Shown piece after piece: positions 17,685-28,657 of a stretch of 64,000 nt of DNA (position 1 is the stretch's first letter; every line of letters begins with the position of its first letter). The position numbers were made by a program, and so were the translations under genes. This DNA is from Mycolicibacterium sp. YH-1 (GTDB lineage: Bacteria; Actinomycetota; Actinomycetes; Mycobacteriales; Mycobacteriaceae), in assembly GCF_022557175.1 (NCBI RefSeq), contig NZ_CP092915.1, positions 6,758,001 to 6,822,000 of the forward strand, read 5' to 3'. Below the pieces are notes generated by a model, which was not told where the DNA came from, searched no databases, and was given only the letters and a program-made list of their open reading frames with translations.

Positions 17685-19523
17685 ATGGAGACTCGGCAGT
17701 TCGCAGTTACCTACCTCGCCGCGGGCACCGAGGGTGGCGGGGCGGCGATCGGTGAGGTCATCGGCATGTCCGCCGTCGGGCTGGTCGTCGGCGTCATCCT
17801 GATCTGGGTCGGCTATCTGCATCGGGCACGCAAGATCACCTGGCTGAACGACCTCGGCGAGCGCGCAGGCCGCAGGTTCAAGCGCCCGGCCTGGGTCGCA
17901 CTGCCCATCATGTTGTTCATCACGACGATCATCAGCGCGCTGTTCGGCTTCATCTGGGACGTCAGCCTGCACATCGGCAACGGCCGCGACCCGGGGCCGC
18001 TGGCCAACCCCGCCCACTACTTCATCCTCTTCGGGCTCTTCCTCCTGTTCGTCGCCGGCTGCCTCGCCTGCGTACTGCCCTATGACAAGCCGGGCCCGTC
18101 GGCCGTCCGGATCACGCGCACCTGGTACGCCCCGGTCGGGGGTCTCCTGATGGCCGGATGCGGGCTGTACGCGTTGATCGGCTTCCCCCTCGACGACATC
18201 TGGCACCGCATATTCGGTCAGGACGTCACGCTGTGGGGTCCGACCCACCTGATGATGATCGGAGGCGCGGGATTCTCCACGCTCGCAGCGCTGTATCTCG
18301 ACCACGAGGGCCGTCGGGCAGCCGGCGAGGACGCCCCCAAGGACGGACCCGGGCTGAAGTTCGTGCAGTACCTGGCTTTTGGCGGCGTGGTCATCGGGAT
18401 GTCGGTGTTCCAGATCGAGTTCGACTTCGGCGTGATGCAGTTCCGCCAGGTCTTCGAACCCATGCTGATCGCCGCCGCGGGAGCCTTCGCACTCGTCGCG
18501 GCCCGGATGATGCTCGGCCATGGAGCCGCGATCGTGGCAGCACTGCTGGCGATCGCGCTACGCGGCCTGATGGCCGTGCTGGTGGGCCCCGTGCTCGGCG
18601 CTCCAATCAACTGGTTCGCGTTGTACCTCGGGCCGGCCATCGTGATCGAACTCCTCGCGCTGACACCGCTTCTCAAGCGCCCGGTGCTGTTCGGCCTCGT
18701 CAGTGGCGTCGGGGTGGCGACGGTGGGTCTGTTGCTGGAGTCGCTGTGGATCGGCGCGGTCTACGAGTACCCGTGGCCTGCCAGCATCTGGCCCGAGGCG
18801 CTGATGATGGCCGTTCCCGTCGCCGCACTCGTCGGTGCCTGCGGAGCCATGGTCGGCATGGTGGTCACCGGGCAGAGGCTGCCGAGTCGAGCAGTCAGCG
18901 TCGGCCTGGTGGTGCTGGCCGTCATCGCCATCGGCGCAGCCACGGCCAATGGGCTTCGCTACGACGTCCCGGAGAACGCGACCGCGACCATCACGTTGAC
19001 CGAGGCACCCAGCATCGGCGACCAGCGCATGGCGACCGCCGACATCCGCATCAACCCACCGGATCTGGTGAGCGCAGACCCCAACTGGGTGTCGGTGTTG
19101 GGCTGGCAGGGCGGGATCGAGAACGATCGCGGCATCTTCGTCGATCATCTGGAGCGACTCGGGTCGGGACACTTCCGCTCGACCGAGCCGATGCCGATCT
19201 CGGGTACCTGGAAGACGCTGTTGCGCGTCCACGACGGCCGAACCCTGGCGGCCGTGCCGATCTACCTTCATGGCGACCCGGGCATCGGCGCCGAGGAGGT
19301 ACCCGCGGAGTCCTCGATGACGCGGCCGTTTGTCGCCGAGGTCACCATACTGCAGCGCGAGCGCAATCCCGATACTCCACAAGCACTTTGGCTTATCGGC
19401 TGCCTCGTGGTGCTGTTCTGCACGCTGACCCTCATCGCCGGTCTGGCCTGGGGCGCGGGACGGCTCAACAAGAACGAGCCGACCACCAGCGAGCCCGAGC
19501 TGGCACCGTCCGGGCAGACATGA
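17685..19523 (+). CDS. Polytopic membrane protein with C-terminal extracytoplasmic domain
   Basis: 612 residues from the ATG at 17685 with AGGTGGGGA about 8 bp upstream. About 11-12 hydrophobic segments occupy residues 15-435, including GLVVGVILIWVGYL, YFILFGLFLLFVAGCLACV and AVSVGLVVLAVIAIGAATA. Residues about 440-590 form a soluble, probably extracytoplasmic domain (ATITLTEAPSIGDQRMATAD, SGTWKTLLRVHDG, AAVPIYLHGDPGI) that resembles FixH/YtkA-type beta domains. A last membrane helix (WLIGCLVVLFCTLTLIAG) ends the protein. Conserved His/Asp in SLHIGNGRDPG and LWGPTHLMM could bind metal. First gene of a four-gene coupled operon. Function unknown. Confidence 0.82.
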   Translation: METRQFAVTYLAAGTEGGGAAIGEVIGMSAVGLVVGVILIWVGYLHRARKITWLNDLGERAGRRFKRPAWVALPIMLFITTIISALFGFIWDVSLHIGNGRDPGPLANPAHYFILFGLFLLFVAGCLACVLPYDKPGPSAVRITRTWYAPVGGLLMAGCGLYALIGFPLDDIWHRIFGQDVTLWGPTHLMMIGGAGFSTLAALYLDHEGRRAAGEDAPKDGPGLKFVQYLAFGGVVIGMSVFQIEFDFGVMQFRQVFEPMLIAAAGAFALVAARMMLGHGAAIVAALLAIALRGLMAVLVGPVLGAPINWFALYLGPAIVIELLALTPLLKRPVLFGLVSGVGVATVGLLLESLWIGAVYEYPWPASIWPEALMMAVPVAALVGACGAMVGMVVTGQRLPSRAVSVGLVVLAVIAIGAATANGLRYDVPENATATITLTEAPSIGDQRMATADIRINPPDLVSADPNWVSVLGWQGGIENDRGIFVDHLERLGSGHFRSTEPMPISGTWKTLLRVHDGRTLAAVPIYLHGDPGIGAEEVPAESSMTRPFVAEVTILQRERNPDTPQALWLIGCLVVLFCTLTLIAGLAWGAGRLNKNEPTTSEPELAPSGQT

Positions 19524-19708
19524 CGGGCAGCACCGAACCCGACATTCTCGCTGATCACTCGATCCTGCTCGCGATTCCCGCATTCGCGCCGGCGCTCGTC
19601 GTCGTGGCCGTGGTGATCTGGATTGTGATGCGCGACAGGCGCCGCGCTGACGACGAGGATCCTTCCAGCGAATCCCCAGCATCGACCGACGAGGATGGCT
19701 CACCGTGA
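19520..19708 (+). CDS. Small single-pass membrane protein
   Basis: 62 residues. The ATG overlaps the previous stop (ATGA) and the stop overlaps the next start (GTGA), which is the main evidence that it is a gene. One hydrophobic helix (LLAIPAFAPALVVVAVVIWIV, about residues 16-36), then RDRRRADDED and an acidic Ser-rich tail. The positive residues after the helix place the tail inside the cell. A small subunit or stabiliser of the flanking membrane proteins is inferred. Confidence 0.8.
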   Translation: MTGSTEPDILADHSILLAIPAFAPALVVVAVVIWIVMRDRRRADDEDPSSESPASTDEDGSP

Positions 19709-20145
19709 CCACTTCCACGATCTCCCGGACTCTGCTGGCCACCCTTGCCGCGGCGCTGCTCACCGCGGGCTGTGGCGGGTCGGCTCAGGACGCGACGAGC
19801 AGCACCCCGACATCTCCGGGTGCCTCCCCGTCATCCACGGCCGCACCGGAACTCACCGATCAGCAGGAACCACCCGCAGTGGCGTCGCTCGACGTCACGA
19901 TCAGGGGCGGTGAGGTCATACCCGCCAACACGCAGATGGACGCCGAGGTGGGGCAGCCCATCGTGATCCGGGTCAACAGCGACGCCGCCTACGAGTTGCA
20001 CGTGCACTCCAGTCCCGAGCACAGCTTCGCCATCGCGCCGACGAACGGTCAGTCCTTCCAGTTCACCGTCGACGTGCCCGGCAGGGTCGACGTCGAACTG
20101 CACCAGCTGCACACGACCATCGTCACCATCACCGTCGTGCAGTGA
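19705..20145 (+). CDS. Cupredoxin-like lipoprotein
   Basis: 146 residues from a GTG overlapping the previous stop. The signal peptide ends in a lipobox (LLTAGC, Cys near residue 23), so it is lipid-anchored outside the membrane. A Ser/Thr/Pro-rich linker follows to about residue 60. The remaining 85 residues are a beta-sandwich of the EfeO/cupredoxin-like type: VTIRGGEVIP, GQPIVIRVNSDAAYELHVHSS, PEHSFAIAP, VDVPGRVDVELHQLHTTIVTITVV. There is no copper Cys, but five histidines (HVH, EH, HQLH) could bind a metal. Metal delivery to the flanking membrane proteins is inferred. Confidence 0.82.
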   Translation: MTTSTISRTLLATLAAALLTAGCGGSAQDATSSTPTSPGASPSSTAAPELTDQQEPPAVASLDVTIRGGEVIPANTQMDAEVGQPIVIRVNSDAAYELHVHSSPEHSFAIAPTNGQSFQFTVDVPGRVDVELHQLHTTIVTITVVQ

Positions 20146-21467
20146 CACCCGCGCAGGCGACGGTGGTACTCGCCCACGGGTTGGGTGGATCGTCCGATCT
20201 TCCAATCCCCTTCACCTACGCCCTGATCGGCGCCGCGTGGGCGTTGACGTTCACATTCGCCGTCGTCGCACTCGCCTGGAAGCGCCCCCGCTTCGATCCG
20301 GACAGACCCGCACGGCCCCTGCCCCAGTGGTGCACCGCCGTGGTCGACAACTCCGCCGTGCGGTGGACGGTCGCTCTGCTTGCTCTGCTGCTCGCGGTGT
20401 GGGTCGGGGTGGCGGCGATGTTCGGGCCCCAGGACGGCGACAACCCGTTGCCTGGAGTCTTCTACGTGCTGCTCTGGGTCGGTCTCGTGGCCGTGTCGGT
20501 GGTGCTGGGGCCGGTCTGGCGGCTGCTGTCACCGGTGCGCACGGTCTATCGGCTGCTACCGGCGTCCCGCAGGCCGCCGCCGCGGACGTACCCTGCGCGC
20601 TGGGGATACTGGCCGGCCGTACTGGGCCTGTTCGCGTTCGTGTGGCTCGAACTCGCCAGCTCCGATCCGGGATCGCTTGCCGCCATTAAGGTATGGCTCC
20701 TGGCATATCTGGTGGTGACGCTTGCCGGGGTGCTGCTGTTCGGGACGCGCTGGGCCGCGCGCGCCGACCCGTTCGAGGTGTACGGCGTTGTGGTGTCGCG
20801 CCTATCGCCGTTGCGGCGCAACGCCGACGGTCGCGTCGCTGTGGGTAACCCGTTCGATCACCTGCCGTCGTTGCCGGTTCGGCCGGGCACGGTCGCGGTG
20901 CTGGCGGTCCTGCTGGGATCCACTGCGTTCGACAGCTTCTCGGCGATGCCGGGATGGCGCGGTTTCGTCGACGATGTGTCGGGCGGTTCGGGAACGGTCG
21001 CGGTACTCGTCCGCACGGTCGCGCTGACGACCTTTGCCGGGGTGGTCGGCGGGTCGTTCTGGCTCGCGGCGCGCGCGACGGGCGGGGTCGACCGCGCGAA
21101 GCGGCGCGAACTACCGGGCCTGTTGGCGCACTCGCTGATCCCGATCGTGGTCGGCTACGTTTTCGCCCACTACCTGACCTATCTGGTGGAGCGCGGCCAG
21201 CAGACAGTGCTGCGCCTCGCCGACCCATTCAACTGGGGGTGGCTCGGCGACGCGCAGGTGTCCTATGTGTTGTCGATGCACCCGTCGGTCCTGGCCACCC
21301 TCAAGGTCGGCTTCGTGGTGGCCGGGCACATCGCGGCCGTGGTGGCCGCGCACGACCGAGCGCTGCGGGTGCTGCCGAAGCCGCATCAGGTGAGTGGACA
21401 ACTCACGATGATGCTGGTCATGGTCGGCTACACGTTCACCGGGCTGTACCTGCTGTTCGGCGGCTAA
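20142..21467 (+). CDS. Polytopic membrane protein, FedB ('fenitrothion hydrolase')-like
   Basis: 441 residues from a GTG whose first bases overlap the lipoprotein stop (GTGA). About 10-11 membrane segments, e.g. PFTYALIGAAWALTFTFAVVALAW, FYVLLWVGLVAVSVVLGPVW, YVFAHYLTYLV. Conserved charged/His positions in membrane-facing segments (IVVGYVFAHYLTYLVERGQQ, FVVAGHIAAVVAAHDRAL) suggest a metal or haem site. From memory, actinobacterial relatives are labelled 'fenitrothion hydrolase' after a two-protein membrane complex (FedA/FedB) in Burkholderia; natural function is unknown. Last gene of the four-gene operon, 10 bp ahead of pncA. Confidence 0.8.
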   Translation: MTPAQATVVLAHGLGGSSDLPIPFTYALIGAAWALTFTFAVVALAWKRPRFDPDRPARPLPQWCTAVVDNSAVRWTVALLALLLAVWVGVAAMFGPQDGDNPLPGVFYVLLWVGLVAVSVVLGPVWRLLSPVRTVYRLLPASRRPPPRTYPARWGYWPAVLGLFAFVWLELASSDPGSLAAIKVWLLAYLVVTLAGVLLFGTRWAARADPFEVYGVVVSRLSPLRRNADGRVAVGNPFDHLPSLPVRPGTVAVLAVLLGSTAFDSFSAMPGWRGFVDDVSGGSGTVAVLVRTVALTTFAGVVGGSFWLAARATGGVDRAKRRELPGLLAHSLIPIVVGYVFAHYLTYLVERGQQTVLRLADPFNWGWLGDAQVSYVLSMHPSVLATLKVGFVVAGHIAAVVAAHDRALRVLPKPHQVSGQLTMMLVMVGYTFTGLYLLFGG

Positions 21468-21477
21468 GTTTGTCAGC

Positions 21478-22041
21478 ATGCGCGCGCTGATCATTGTCGA
21501 CGTTCAGAACGACTTCTGCGAGGGCGGATCCCTTGCCGTCGACGGCGGTGCTGACGTCGCACGCAAGCTGACCGACCTGTTGCGCGACCACACCTTTCGC
21601 GCTGACTACGACCACGTCGTGGCGACTATGGACCACCACATCGATCCCGGCGAGCACTTCTCGGAGAACCCCGACTATCGCGACTGCTGGCCACCGCACT
21701 GCGTCGTCGGCACCGAGGGCGCCGACTTCCACCCCGCATTCGACGCGTCCGCCGTCGAGGCCGTCTTCCACAAGGGCCACTATTCGGCGGCCTACAGCGG
21801 TTTCGAGGGTGCGCATGCCGAGGACGGCACGGGCCTGGCCGACTGGTTGCGCCAGCGCGGTGTGGACACCGTCGACGTGGCGGGCATCGCCACCGACTAC
21901 TGCGTGAAGGCCACCGCCGCCGACGCGGTCGCCGCCGGTTTCACCACCCGCGTCCTGCTGGACCTGACGGCGGGGGTGTCGCCGGCGACGACCGCGGAGG
22001 CGGTTGACGCGCTGCGTGCCTCGGGCGTCGAGATCGGCTAG
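21478..22041 (+). CDS. pncA: Nicotinamidase/pyrazinamidase PncA
   Basis: 187 residues from ATG, colinear with M. tuberculosis PncA. It hydrolyses nicotinamide to nicotinate in NAD salvage and also activates pyrazinamide. The catalytic triad is Asp8 (IIVDVQNDF), Lys99 (VFHKGHY) and Cys142 (IATDYC); the metal site is Asp52, His54, His60 and His74 ([15 protein letters not shown]). His60 corresponds to His57 of M. tuberculosis, the residue changed in M. bovis, so the enzyme should be active. It may be read from the membrane operon just upstream. The stop overlaps that of metE (convergent) by 4 bp. Confidence 0.97.
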   Translation: MRALIIVDVQNDFCEGGSLAVDGGADVARKLTDLLRDHTFRADYDHVVATMDHHIDPGEHFSENPDYRDCWPPHCVVGTEGADFHPAFDASAVEAVFHKGHYSAAYSGFEGAHAEDGTGLADWLRQRGVDTVDVAGIATDYCVKATAADAVAAGFTTRVLLDLTAGVSPATTAEAVDALRASGVEIG

Positions 22042-24314
22042 CTGCGGACCTCCCGGGCGGCGGTCACCAGGTGCCTCAGCGACGCCGTCACCTCGTCGGT
22101 GGTCCGTGTCTTCAATCCACAGTCCGGATTGACCCAGAGCCGTTCGGCGGGAACCGACTTCAGAGCCTCCCGCAGCGATGACACCATCTCGTCGACGCCG
22201 GGAACCCGCGGTGAGTGGATGTCGTAGACACCCGGACCGACGCTGTTGGCGAAGCCCACCTCGTTGAGGTCACCGAGCACCTCCATGTGTGAACGCGCCG
22301 CCTCGATCGAGGTCACGTCGGCATCCAGGTCGGCGATCGCTCCGATCACCTCGCCGAACTCCGAGTAGCAGAGGTGTGTGTGGATCTGGGTGGAGTCGGC
22401 GACCCCCGACGTGGACAGCTGGAACGCGTCGACTGCCCACCTCAGGTACGCGTCCTTGTCCTTCGATCGCAGCGGCAGCAGTTCACGCAGCGCCGGCTCG
22501 TCGACCTGAATGATCGCGATACCCGCCGCCTGTAGATCCACCGTCTCGTCCCGGATCGCCAGCGCCACCTGGGCCGCGGTGTCGGCCAACGGCTGATCGT
22601 CGCGGACGAACGACCACGCCAGGATGGTCACCGGGCCCGTCAGCATGCCCTTCACCGGCTTGCCGGTGAGCGACTGCGCGTAGGTGATCCACTCGACCGT
22701 CATGGGCGTCGGCCGGCTGACATCGCCGTACAGGATCGGCGGACGCACGCAGCGGCTGCCATAGGACTGCACCCAGCCGTTCTGCGTGGCGAAGAACCCG
22801 TCGAGCTGTTCGGCGAAGTACTGCACCATGTCGTTGCGCTCGGGCTCGCCGTGCACCAGCACGTCAAGACCCAGCTCCTCCTGAAGCCTGATGACGTCGG
22901 CGATCTCCGCCTTCATCCGGCGCTCGTACTCCGCCGCGTCGATCTCGCCGGCCCGCAGTGCGGCGCGGGCCACTCTGATCGCCGATGTCTGCGGGTAGGA
23001 GCCGATTGTCGTGGTCGGCAGGTCCGGCAGATGCAGCCGTTGGTTCTGCGCCTCGCGGCGCTGCGCCGCCGGACCGCGCGTGGTGCCGGATGCGGCGATC
23101 GCGGCGATACGGGCACGGATCCGCTCGTTGGACAGGCGCGGGTCGGTACGACGTGAGGCGATGGCCGTGTTCGATGCGGCGACCTCGGCGGCGATGGCGT
23201 CCCGCCCGTCCCTCAGACCGCGCGCCAGCGCGACCACTTCGGTCACCTTCTCGGAGCCGAACGCCAACCAACTGCGCAGCGCGGGCTCGAGCCCGGGCTC
23301 CGCGTCCAGTGTGTACGGCACGTGCAGCGTTGAGCAGGACGTCGAAACCGCCACTGCACCCGCCGATCCCACGATCGTGGCCAGCGTGCCCAACGCCGCC
23401 TCCAGATCGGTGCGCCAGACGTTGCGGCCGTCGACGATCCCGGCGACGACGGTCTTGCCCGCCAACTCCGGGACAGCGGCCACTGCCGATGCGCCGCCCG
23501 CGACCAGATCGACGCCGATGGCCTCAACGGGCGTCCGCGCCAGAGCGGGCAGCGCATCGGCCAGTTCGCCGAAGTAGGTGGCCACGAACACTGCGGGCCG
23601 TTTGGCCAGGCCTGCGAGCAGCCCGTAGGTGCGCTCCGCCAACTCGCCCGCGTTGTCCAGCGTGTCGGTCACCAGGACGGGCTCATCGAACTGCACCCAC
23701 TGCACACCCTCGTCCACGAGGACCTCAAGCAACTCGGCGTAGACGGCGAGCAGGTCGTCGAGGCGTGCGATGGGCGCACCCGCCCCGTCGACCGCCTTGG
23801 ACAACGCGAGGAACGTGATGGGTCCGACGATCACCGGCCTGGCCGGAATGTCGAGTGCGCGTGCCTCTTCCAGCTCACCGAGGAGCTTGAGGGGATTGAG
23901 TGCGAACCGCGTCCTCGGGCCGATCTCGGGAACCAGGTAGTGGTAGTTGGTGTCGAACCACTTGGTCATCTCGAGCGGCGCGACGTCGTCGTTTCCCCGC
24001 GCGGCGGCGAAGTAGCGGTCCAGATCGCTGGAATCGGCACCGATACCGGCCACACGCTCTGGCAGGGCGCCGACCAGCACGGCGGTATCGAGCACCTGGT
24101 CGTAGTAGGAGAAGGTGTTGACCGGAACCGAGTCCAGGCCCGCGGTGACAAGCGACTGCCAGGTGTCGGCCCGCAGGTTCGCGGCAAGGGCCTCGAGTTC
24201 GGCTCGTTCGATGCGGCCCGCCCAGTAACTCTCGACGGCACGCTTGAGTTCCCGTTTGGGGCCGATCCGCGGCGAGCCGGTGATGGTGGCGGTGAACGGT
24301 CTAGCTGTGGTCAT
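22038..24314 (-). CDS. metE: Cobalamin-independent methionine synthase MetE
   Basis: 758 residues, full length. It transfers the methyl group of 5-methyltetrahydropteroyl-tri-glutamate to homocysteine. The N-terminus reads [23 protein letters not shown]; the catalytic C-terminal barrel carries [28 protein letters not shown] (His and Glu zinc/substrate ligands), [13 protein letters not shown], and [10 protein letters not shown] with the zinc ligands His and Cys, then [10 protein letters not shown] with the last Cys. A cobalamin riboswitch and a hairpin covering its ribosome binding site precede it, so it should be off when B12 is plentiful. Confidence 0.97.
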   Translation of the reverse strand: MTTARPFTATITGSPRIGPKRELKRAVESYWAGRIERAELEALAANLRADTWQSLVTAGLDSVPVNTFSYYDQVLDTAVLVGALPERVAGIGADSSDLDRYFAAARGNDDVAPLEMTKWFDTNYHYLVPEIGPRTRFALNPLKLLGELEEARALDIPARPVIVGPITFLALSKAVDGAGAPIARLDDLLAVYAELLEVLVDEGVQWVQFDEPVLVTDTLDNAGELAERTYGLLAGLAKRPAVFVATYFGELADALPALARTPVEAIGVDLVAGGASAVAAVPELAGKTVVAGIVDGRNVWRTDLEAALGTLATIVGSAGAVAVSTSCSTLHVPYTLDAEPGLEPALRSWLAFGSEKVTEVVALARGLRDGRDAIAAEVAASNTAIASRRTDPRLSNERIRARIAAIAASGTTRGPAAQRREAQNQRLHLPDLPTTTIGSYPQTSAIRVARAALRAGEIDAAEYERRMKAEIADVIRLQEELGLDVLVHGEPERNDMVQYFAEQLDGFFATQNGWVQSYGSRCVRPPILYGDVSRPTPMTVEWITYAQSLTGKPVKGMLTGPVTILAWSFVRDDQPLADTAAQVALAIRDETVDLQAAGIAIIQVDEPALRELLPLRSKDKDAYLRWAVDAFQLSTSGVADSTQIHTHLCYSEFGEVIGAIADLDADVTSIEAARSHMEVLGDLNEVGFANSVGPGVYDIHSPRVPGVDEMVSSLREALKSVPAERLWVNPDCGLKTRTTDEVTASLRHLVTAAREVRS

Positions 24315-24315
24315 G

Positions 24316-24360
24316 CGACGTCCTCTTGACGAGACGGATGGATATCACCAAGAGACGTCG
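24316..24360 (-). promoter_or_regulatory. Hairpin that buries the metE ribosome binding site (riboswitch expression platform)
   Basis: On the metE strand CGACGTCTCTTG (24360-24349) pairs with CAAGAGGACGTCG (24328-24316), with one bulged base and a 20-nt loop. The 3' arm contains AAGAGGA, the Shine-Dalgarno sequence, ending about 7 nt before the ATG at 24314. The pairing is seen directly; the switch mechanism is inferred from the riboswitch immediately upstream. Confidence 0.72.
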
Positions 24361-24445
24361 AACCGAGCGCGATCATTCCACTGGAGTAACCGCTTCGGCC
24401 ACTGCCCATTCCACGAGGCGATGATCCACCGAACGCGGCGCGTCC

Positions 24446-24653
24446 GGTACGGCTGGCAGGTCTTCGGACTCACAGGCGCGCACGATGTTCGTGCACCTAC
24501 TGGCCGTCGCTTCCCAGCCCTTGCGGACCAGTGCTGATGACGGCGGTCGTTCCTGCATACCGCTGCGGGACAGTCCCGGATTCTCACCGGGTTCCCTCTT
24601 GCGATGTCGCCGTCCGAGGACGACGACAAACCAGCTGCACCGGCCAGCGTATC
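24446..24653 (-). ncRNA. Cobalamin (B12) riboswitch
   Basis: Read on the minus strand, the region shows the conserved parts of the cobalamin aptamer in order: GAGGGAACCCGGTGAGAATC, then CGGGACTGTCCCGCAGCGGT (24598-24560), and the B12 box AGTCCGAAGACCTGCC (24470-24455). P1 can close the structure: GCTGGC at 24648-24643 pairs with GCCAGC at 24457-24452, extended by flanking TACG/CGTA. It begins at the stop codon of the upstream crotonase gene, so the metE promoter probably lies inside that gene. B12-responsive metE leaders are known in mycobacteria. Confidence 0.92.
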
Positions 24654-24654
24654 C

Positions 24655-25473
24655 CTAGTGCCGTGTCGGGTCGACGGGCCGCCCGGACCACTGCGGTGGA
24701 CGGCCGGCCTGGAACGCCCGCACGCCCTCGCGGGCGTCGTCATGGGCCATGAGTACGCGATGGATGGCCGTCTCCCGTTCCCCGACCGCGGCGGAGTCGA
24801 GGTCGAACGAGTCCCACAGCAGCCGCTTGCTCGCCGCCACCGACATCGGCGCGGTATTGGTGGCGATGTCGGTGGCGATCTCCAGGGCCGCGGGCAGCAC
24901 CTCGTCGGCGGGCAGCACCCGGCTTCCCAGCCCCAGCGCCACGGCGCGGTGCCCGTCGAGCGTCGCGCCCGTCAGCAGGATCTCCGCGGCGTTCGCGATC
25001 CCGACCAGGCGCGGCAGCACCCAGTGCGAGTATGCGTCGCCGACCACCCCGCGGCGGACCTGCACCACGCCGTACTTCGCGTCGGCGGCGAACAGTCGGA
25101 TATCGCACTGCAGCGCCAGGGTGAGCCCAAGCCCGAGGGCGTGGCCGTTGACCGCGGCGATGACGGGTTTGCTCAGCGTCCAGGCGGGCACCGCGACACC
25201 CGCGGCGGTGAAGCCTGGGCCGGTGCCCGCGAAGGTGTCCTCGCCCCCGGCGAGGTCGGCGCCCGCGCAGAATGCGGGTGGGGCCCCCGTGAGGACCAGA
25301 ACGCGAACGCTGTCATCGGCATCGAGCCTGGTGTACGCATCGGCCAGCTCCTGGCGCATACCGTCACCGAACGCGTTGCGCCGCGCGGGCCGATTCAGCG
25401 TGACAGTAGCCACACCGGCCTGCACGTTGGTTTGCAATGTGCGGTAAACGGGCAGTTCAGCAGGTGCGCGCAA
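24655..25473 (-). CDS. Crotonase-family protein (enoyl-CoA hydratase-like)
   Basis: 272 residues if the TTG at 25473 is the start; GGAGGGGA sits 5 bp before it and the encoded LRAPAELPVYRTLQTNVQAGVATVTLNRPARRNAFG begins where crotonases usually begin. An ATG at 25551 would add 26 unusual residues. Oxyanion segments: PAFCAGADLAGG and NGHALGLGLTLALQCDI. Both hydratase glutamates are replaced: Thr at the first position (GLGLTLAL) and Gln at the second (YGVVQVRRG). Classical hydratase activity is therefore unlikely; another CoA-thioester reaction is expected. Upstream of the B12 riboswitch on the same strand, divergent from glgX. Confidence 0.85.
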   Translation of the reverse strand: MRAPAELPVYRTLQTNVQAGVATVTLNRPARRNAFGDGMRQELADAYTRLDADDSVRVLVLTGAPPAFCAGADLAGGEDTFAGTGPGFTAAGVAVPAWTLSKPVIAAVNGHALGLGLTLALQCDIRLFAADAKYGVVQVRRGVVGDAYSHWVLPRLVGIANAAEILLTGATLDGHRAVALGLGSRVLPADEVLPAALEIATDIATNTAPMSVAASKRLLWDSFDLDSAAVGERETAIHRVLMAHDDAREGVRAFQAGRPPQWSGRPVDPTRH

Positions 25474-25554
25474 GCGACTCCCCTCCAGTCCGAACAACTC
25501 GCCCAGCGTGCCCTCGCACCCCGGTGCGCCGTATCGTCGCCATAGTCGCATCAA

Positions 25555-27729
<2,175 letters not shown>

Positions 27730-27758
27730 CGTTGCGAGACCAGGAGACGACCCCAGCA

Positions 27759-28109
27759 CTAGGAGACGACGTCGAAGAACGAGTCGCCGTCCTCGGGTGT
27801 GCCGTCGATCTGCCCGCGGTCACGGCCGTGCTGCTCGGGGTCGAGTCGGTCGATGTCGACGTCGCTGACCAGGTCCAGCCCACCACCCAGATCTGAGTCG
27901 TGCGCGTCGCTGGACGGCTGATCGTCGCCGTCGGGGCTGATGTCGGGCTCCTCGTCGGAGAGGCGTTCGGCCAGCGTCTCGTCGTCCTTCGGCTCGATCC
28001 AGTTCTGCGGCGCGTCCACCACCTCGTCGCCGTCGTCGTTGCGAATCTCGTCGGAGTCGAGCGACTCGGACGTCGACAGTGGGTTGTCGTCGAAGCCGTC
28101 TGTGCTCAT
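27759..28109 (-). CDS. Acidic hypothetical protein
   Basis: 116 residues from the ATG at 28109. Strongly acidic and low in hydrophobic residues (for example LDSDEIRNDDGDEVVDAP, DEEPDISPDGDDQPSSD, DVDIDRLDPEQH), with only one tryptophan (APQNWIEPKDDETLAERL). Probably disordered. No domain recognised, no signal peptide. It resembles small acidic proteins often found in mycobacteria, some annotated only as conserved hypothetical. Divergent from the MarR gene, sharing about 100 bp of upstream DNA. Confidence 0.7.
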   Translation of the reverse strand: MSTDGFDDNPLSTSESLDSDEIRNDDGDEVVDAPQNWIEPKDDETLAERLSDEEPDISPDGDDQPSSDAHDSDLGGGLDLVSDVDIDRLDPEQHGRDRGQIDGTPEDGDSFFDVVS

Positions 28110-28178
28110 ACGCCCATGTTGCCCGACTTCTGCCAGAAAGAAACAGTCCACACTCGCAATTCGGTACCCAACAATATT

Positions 28179-28197
28179 TACCTCTGCAACAGAGGTA
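28179..28197. promoter_or_regulatory. MarR operator, TACCTCTG-N3-CAGAGGTA
   Basis: A perfect 8-bp inverted repeat with 3-bp spacer, 10 bp before the MarR ATG. AACAATA and TATTGTT flank it and extend the symmetry imperfectly. The placement over the promoter/RBS region fits autoregulation of the MarR-ABC operon. Confidence 0.75.
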
Positions 28198-28207
28198 TTG
28201 TTCTGGC

Positions 28208-28657
28208 ATGGACACCCGCGCCGATCTCGCCGCCGAACTGTTCGGCACCGTGGGCCGGTTCCGCCGTCAGGTTCGCCGCTCGGCGGGGCCGGCCATCGGC
28301 ACCGGACTGCCCGAGTCCCAGGCCGAACTCCTGCGCCTGATCGGACGCCGGCCCGGCATCTCGGTGCGCGAGGCCGCGACCGAACTCGGTTTGGCCCCCA
28401 ACACCGCCTCGACTCTGGTTTCGCGGCTGTGCGCCGATGGCCTCCTCGACCGCACCGTCGACCCCGACGACCGGCGCGTCGGCAGGCTGGCCCTGACCGA
28501 GTCCTCACAGCGCATCGCCGACGAGTCCCGCGCCGCACGCCGCGCCGCCCTCGCCGCCGCATTGGATCGCCTCGACGCAGACGCGATCGATCACCTGACC
28601 GAGGGCCTGGCCGTGCTGGCCACGCTCACCGAGCTACTGCGCGAGGAGGTTTCATGA
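28208..28657 (+). CDS. MarR family transcriptional regulator
   Basis: 149 residues from ATG 28208; longer upstream readings cross the operator. Winged helix: LPESQAELLRLIGRRPGISVREAATELGLAPNTASTLVSRLCADGLLDRTVDPDDRRVGRLALTE split over residues 35-100, with the DxRxxxL wing motif (DDRRVGRLAL). Controls the ABC exporter whose ATPase overlaps its stop by 4 nt; the ligand is unknown and may be the exported compound. Confidence 0.93.
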   Translation: MDTRADLAAELFGTVGRFRRQVRRSAGPAIGTGLPESQAELLRLIGRRPGISVREAATELGLAPNTASTLVSRLCADGLLDRTVDPDDRRVGRLALTESSQRIADESRAARRAALAAALDRLDADAIDHLTEGLAVLATLTELLREEVS

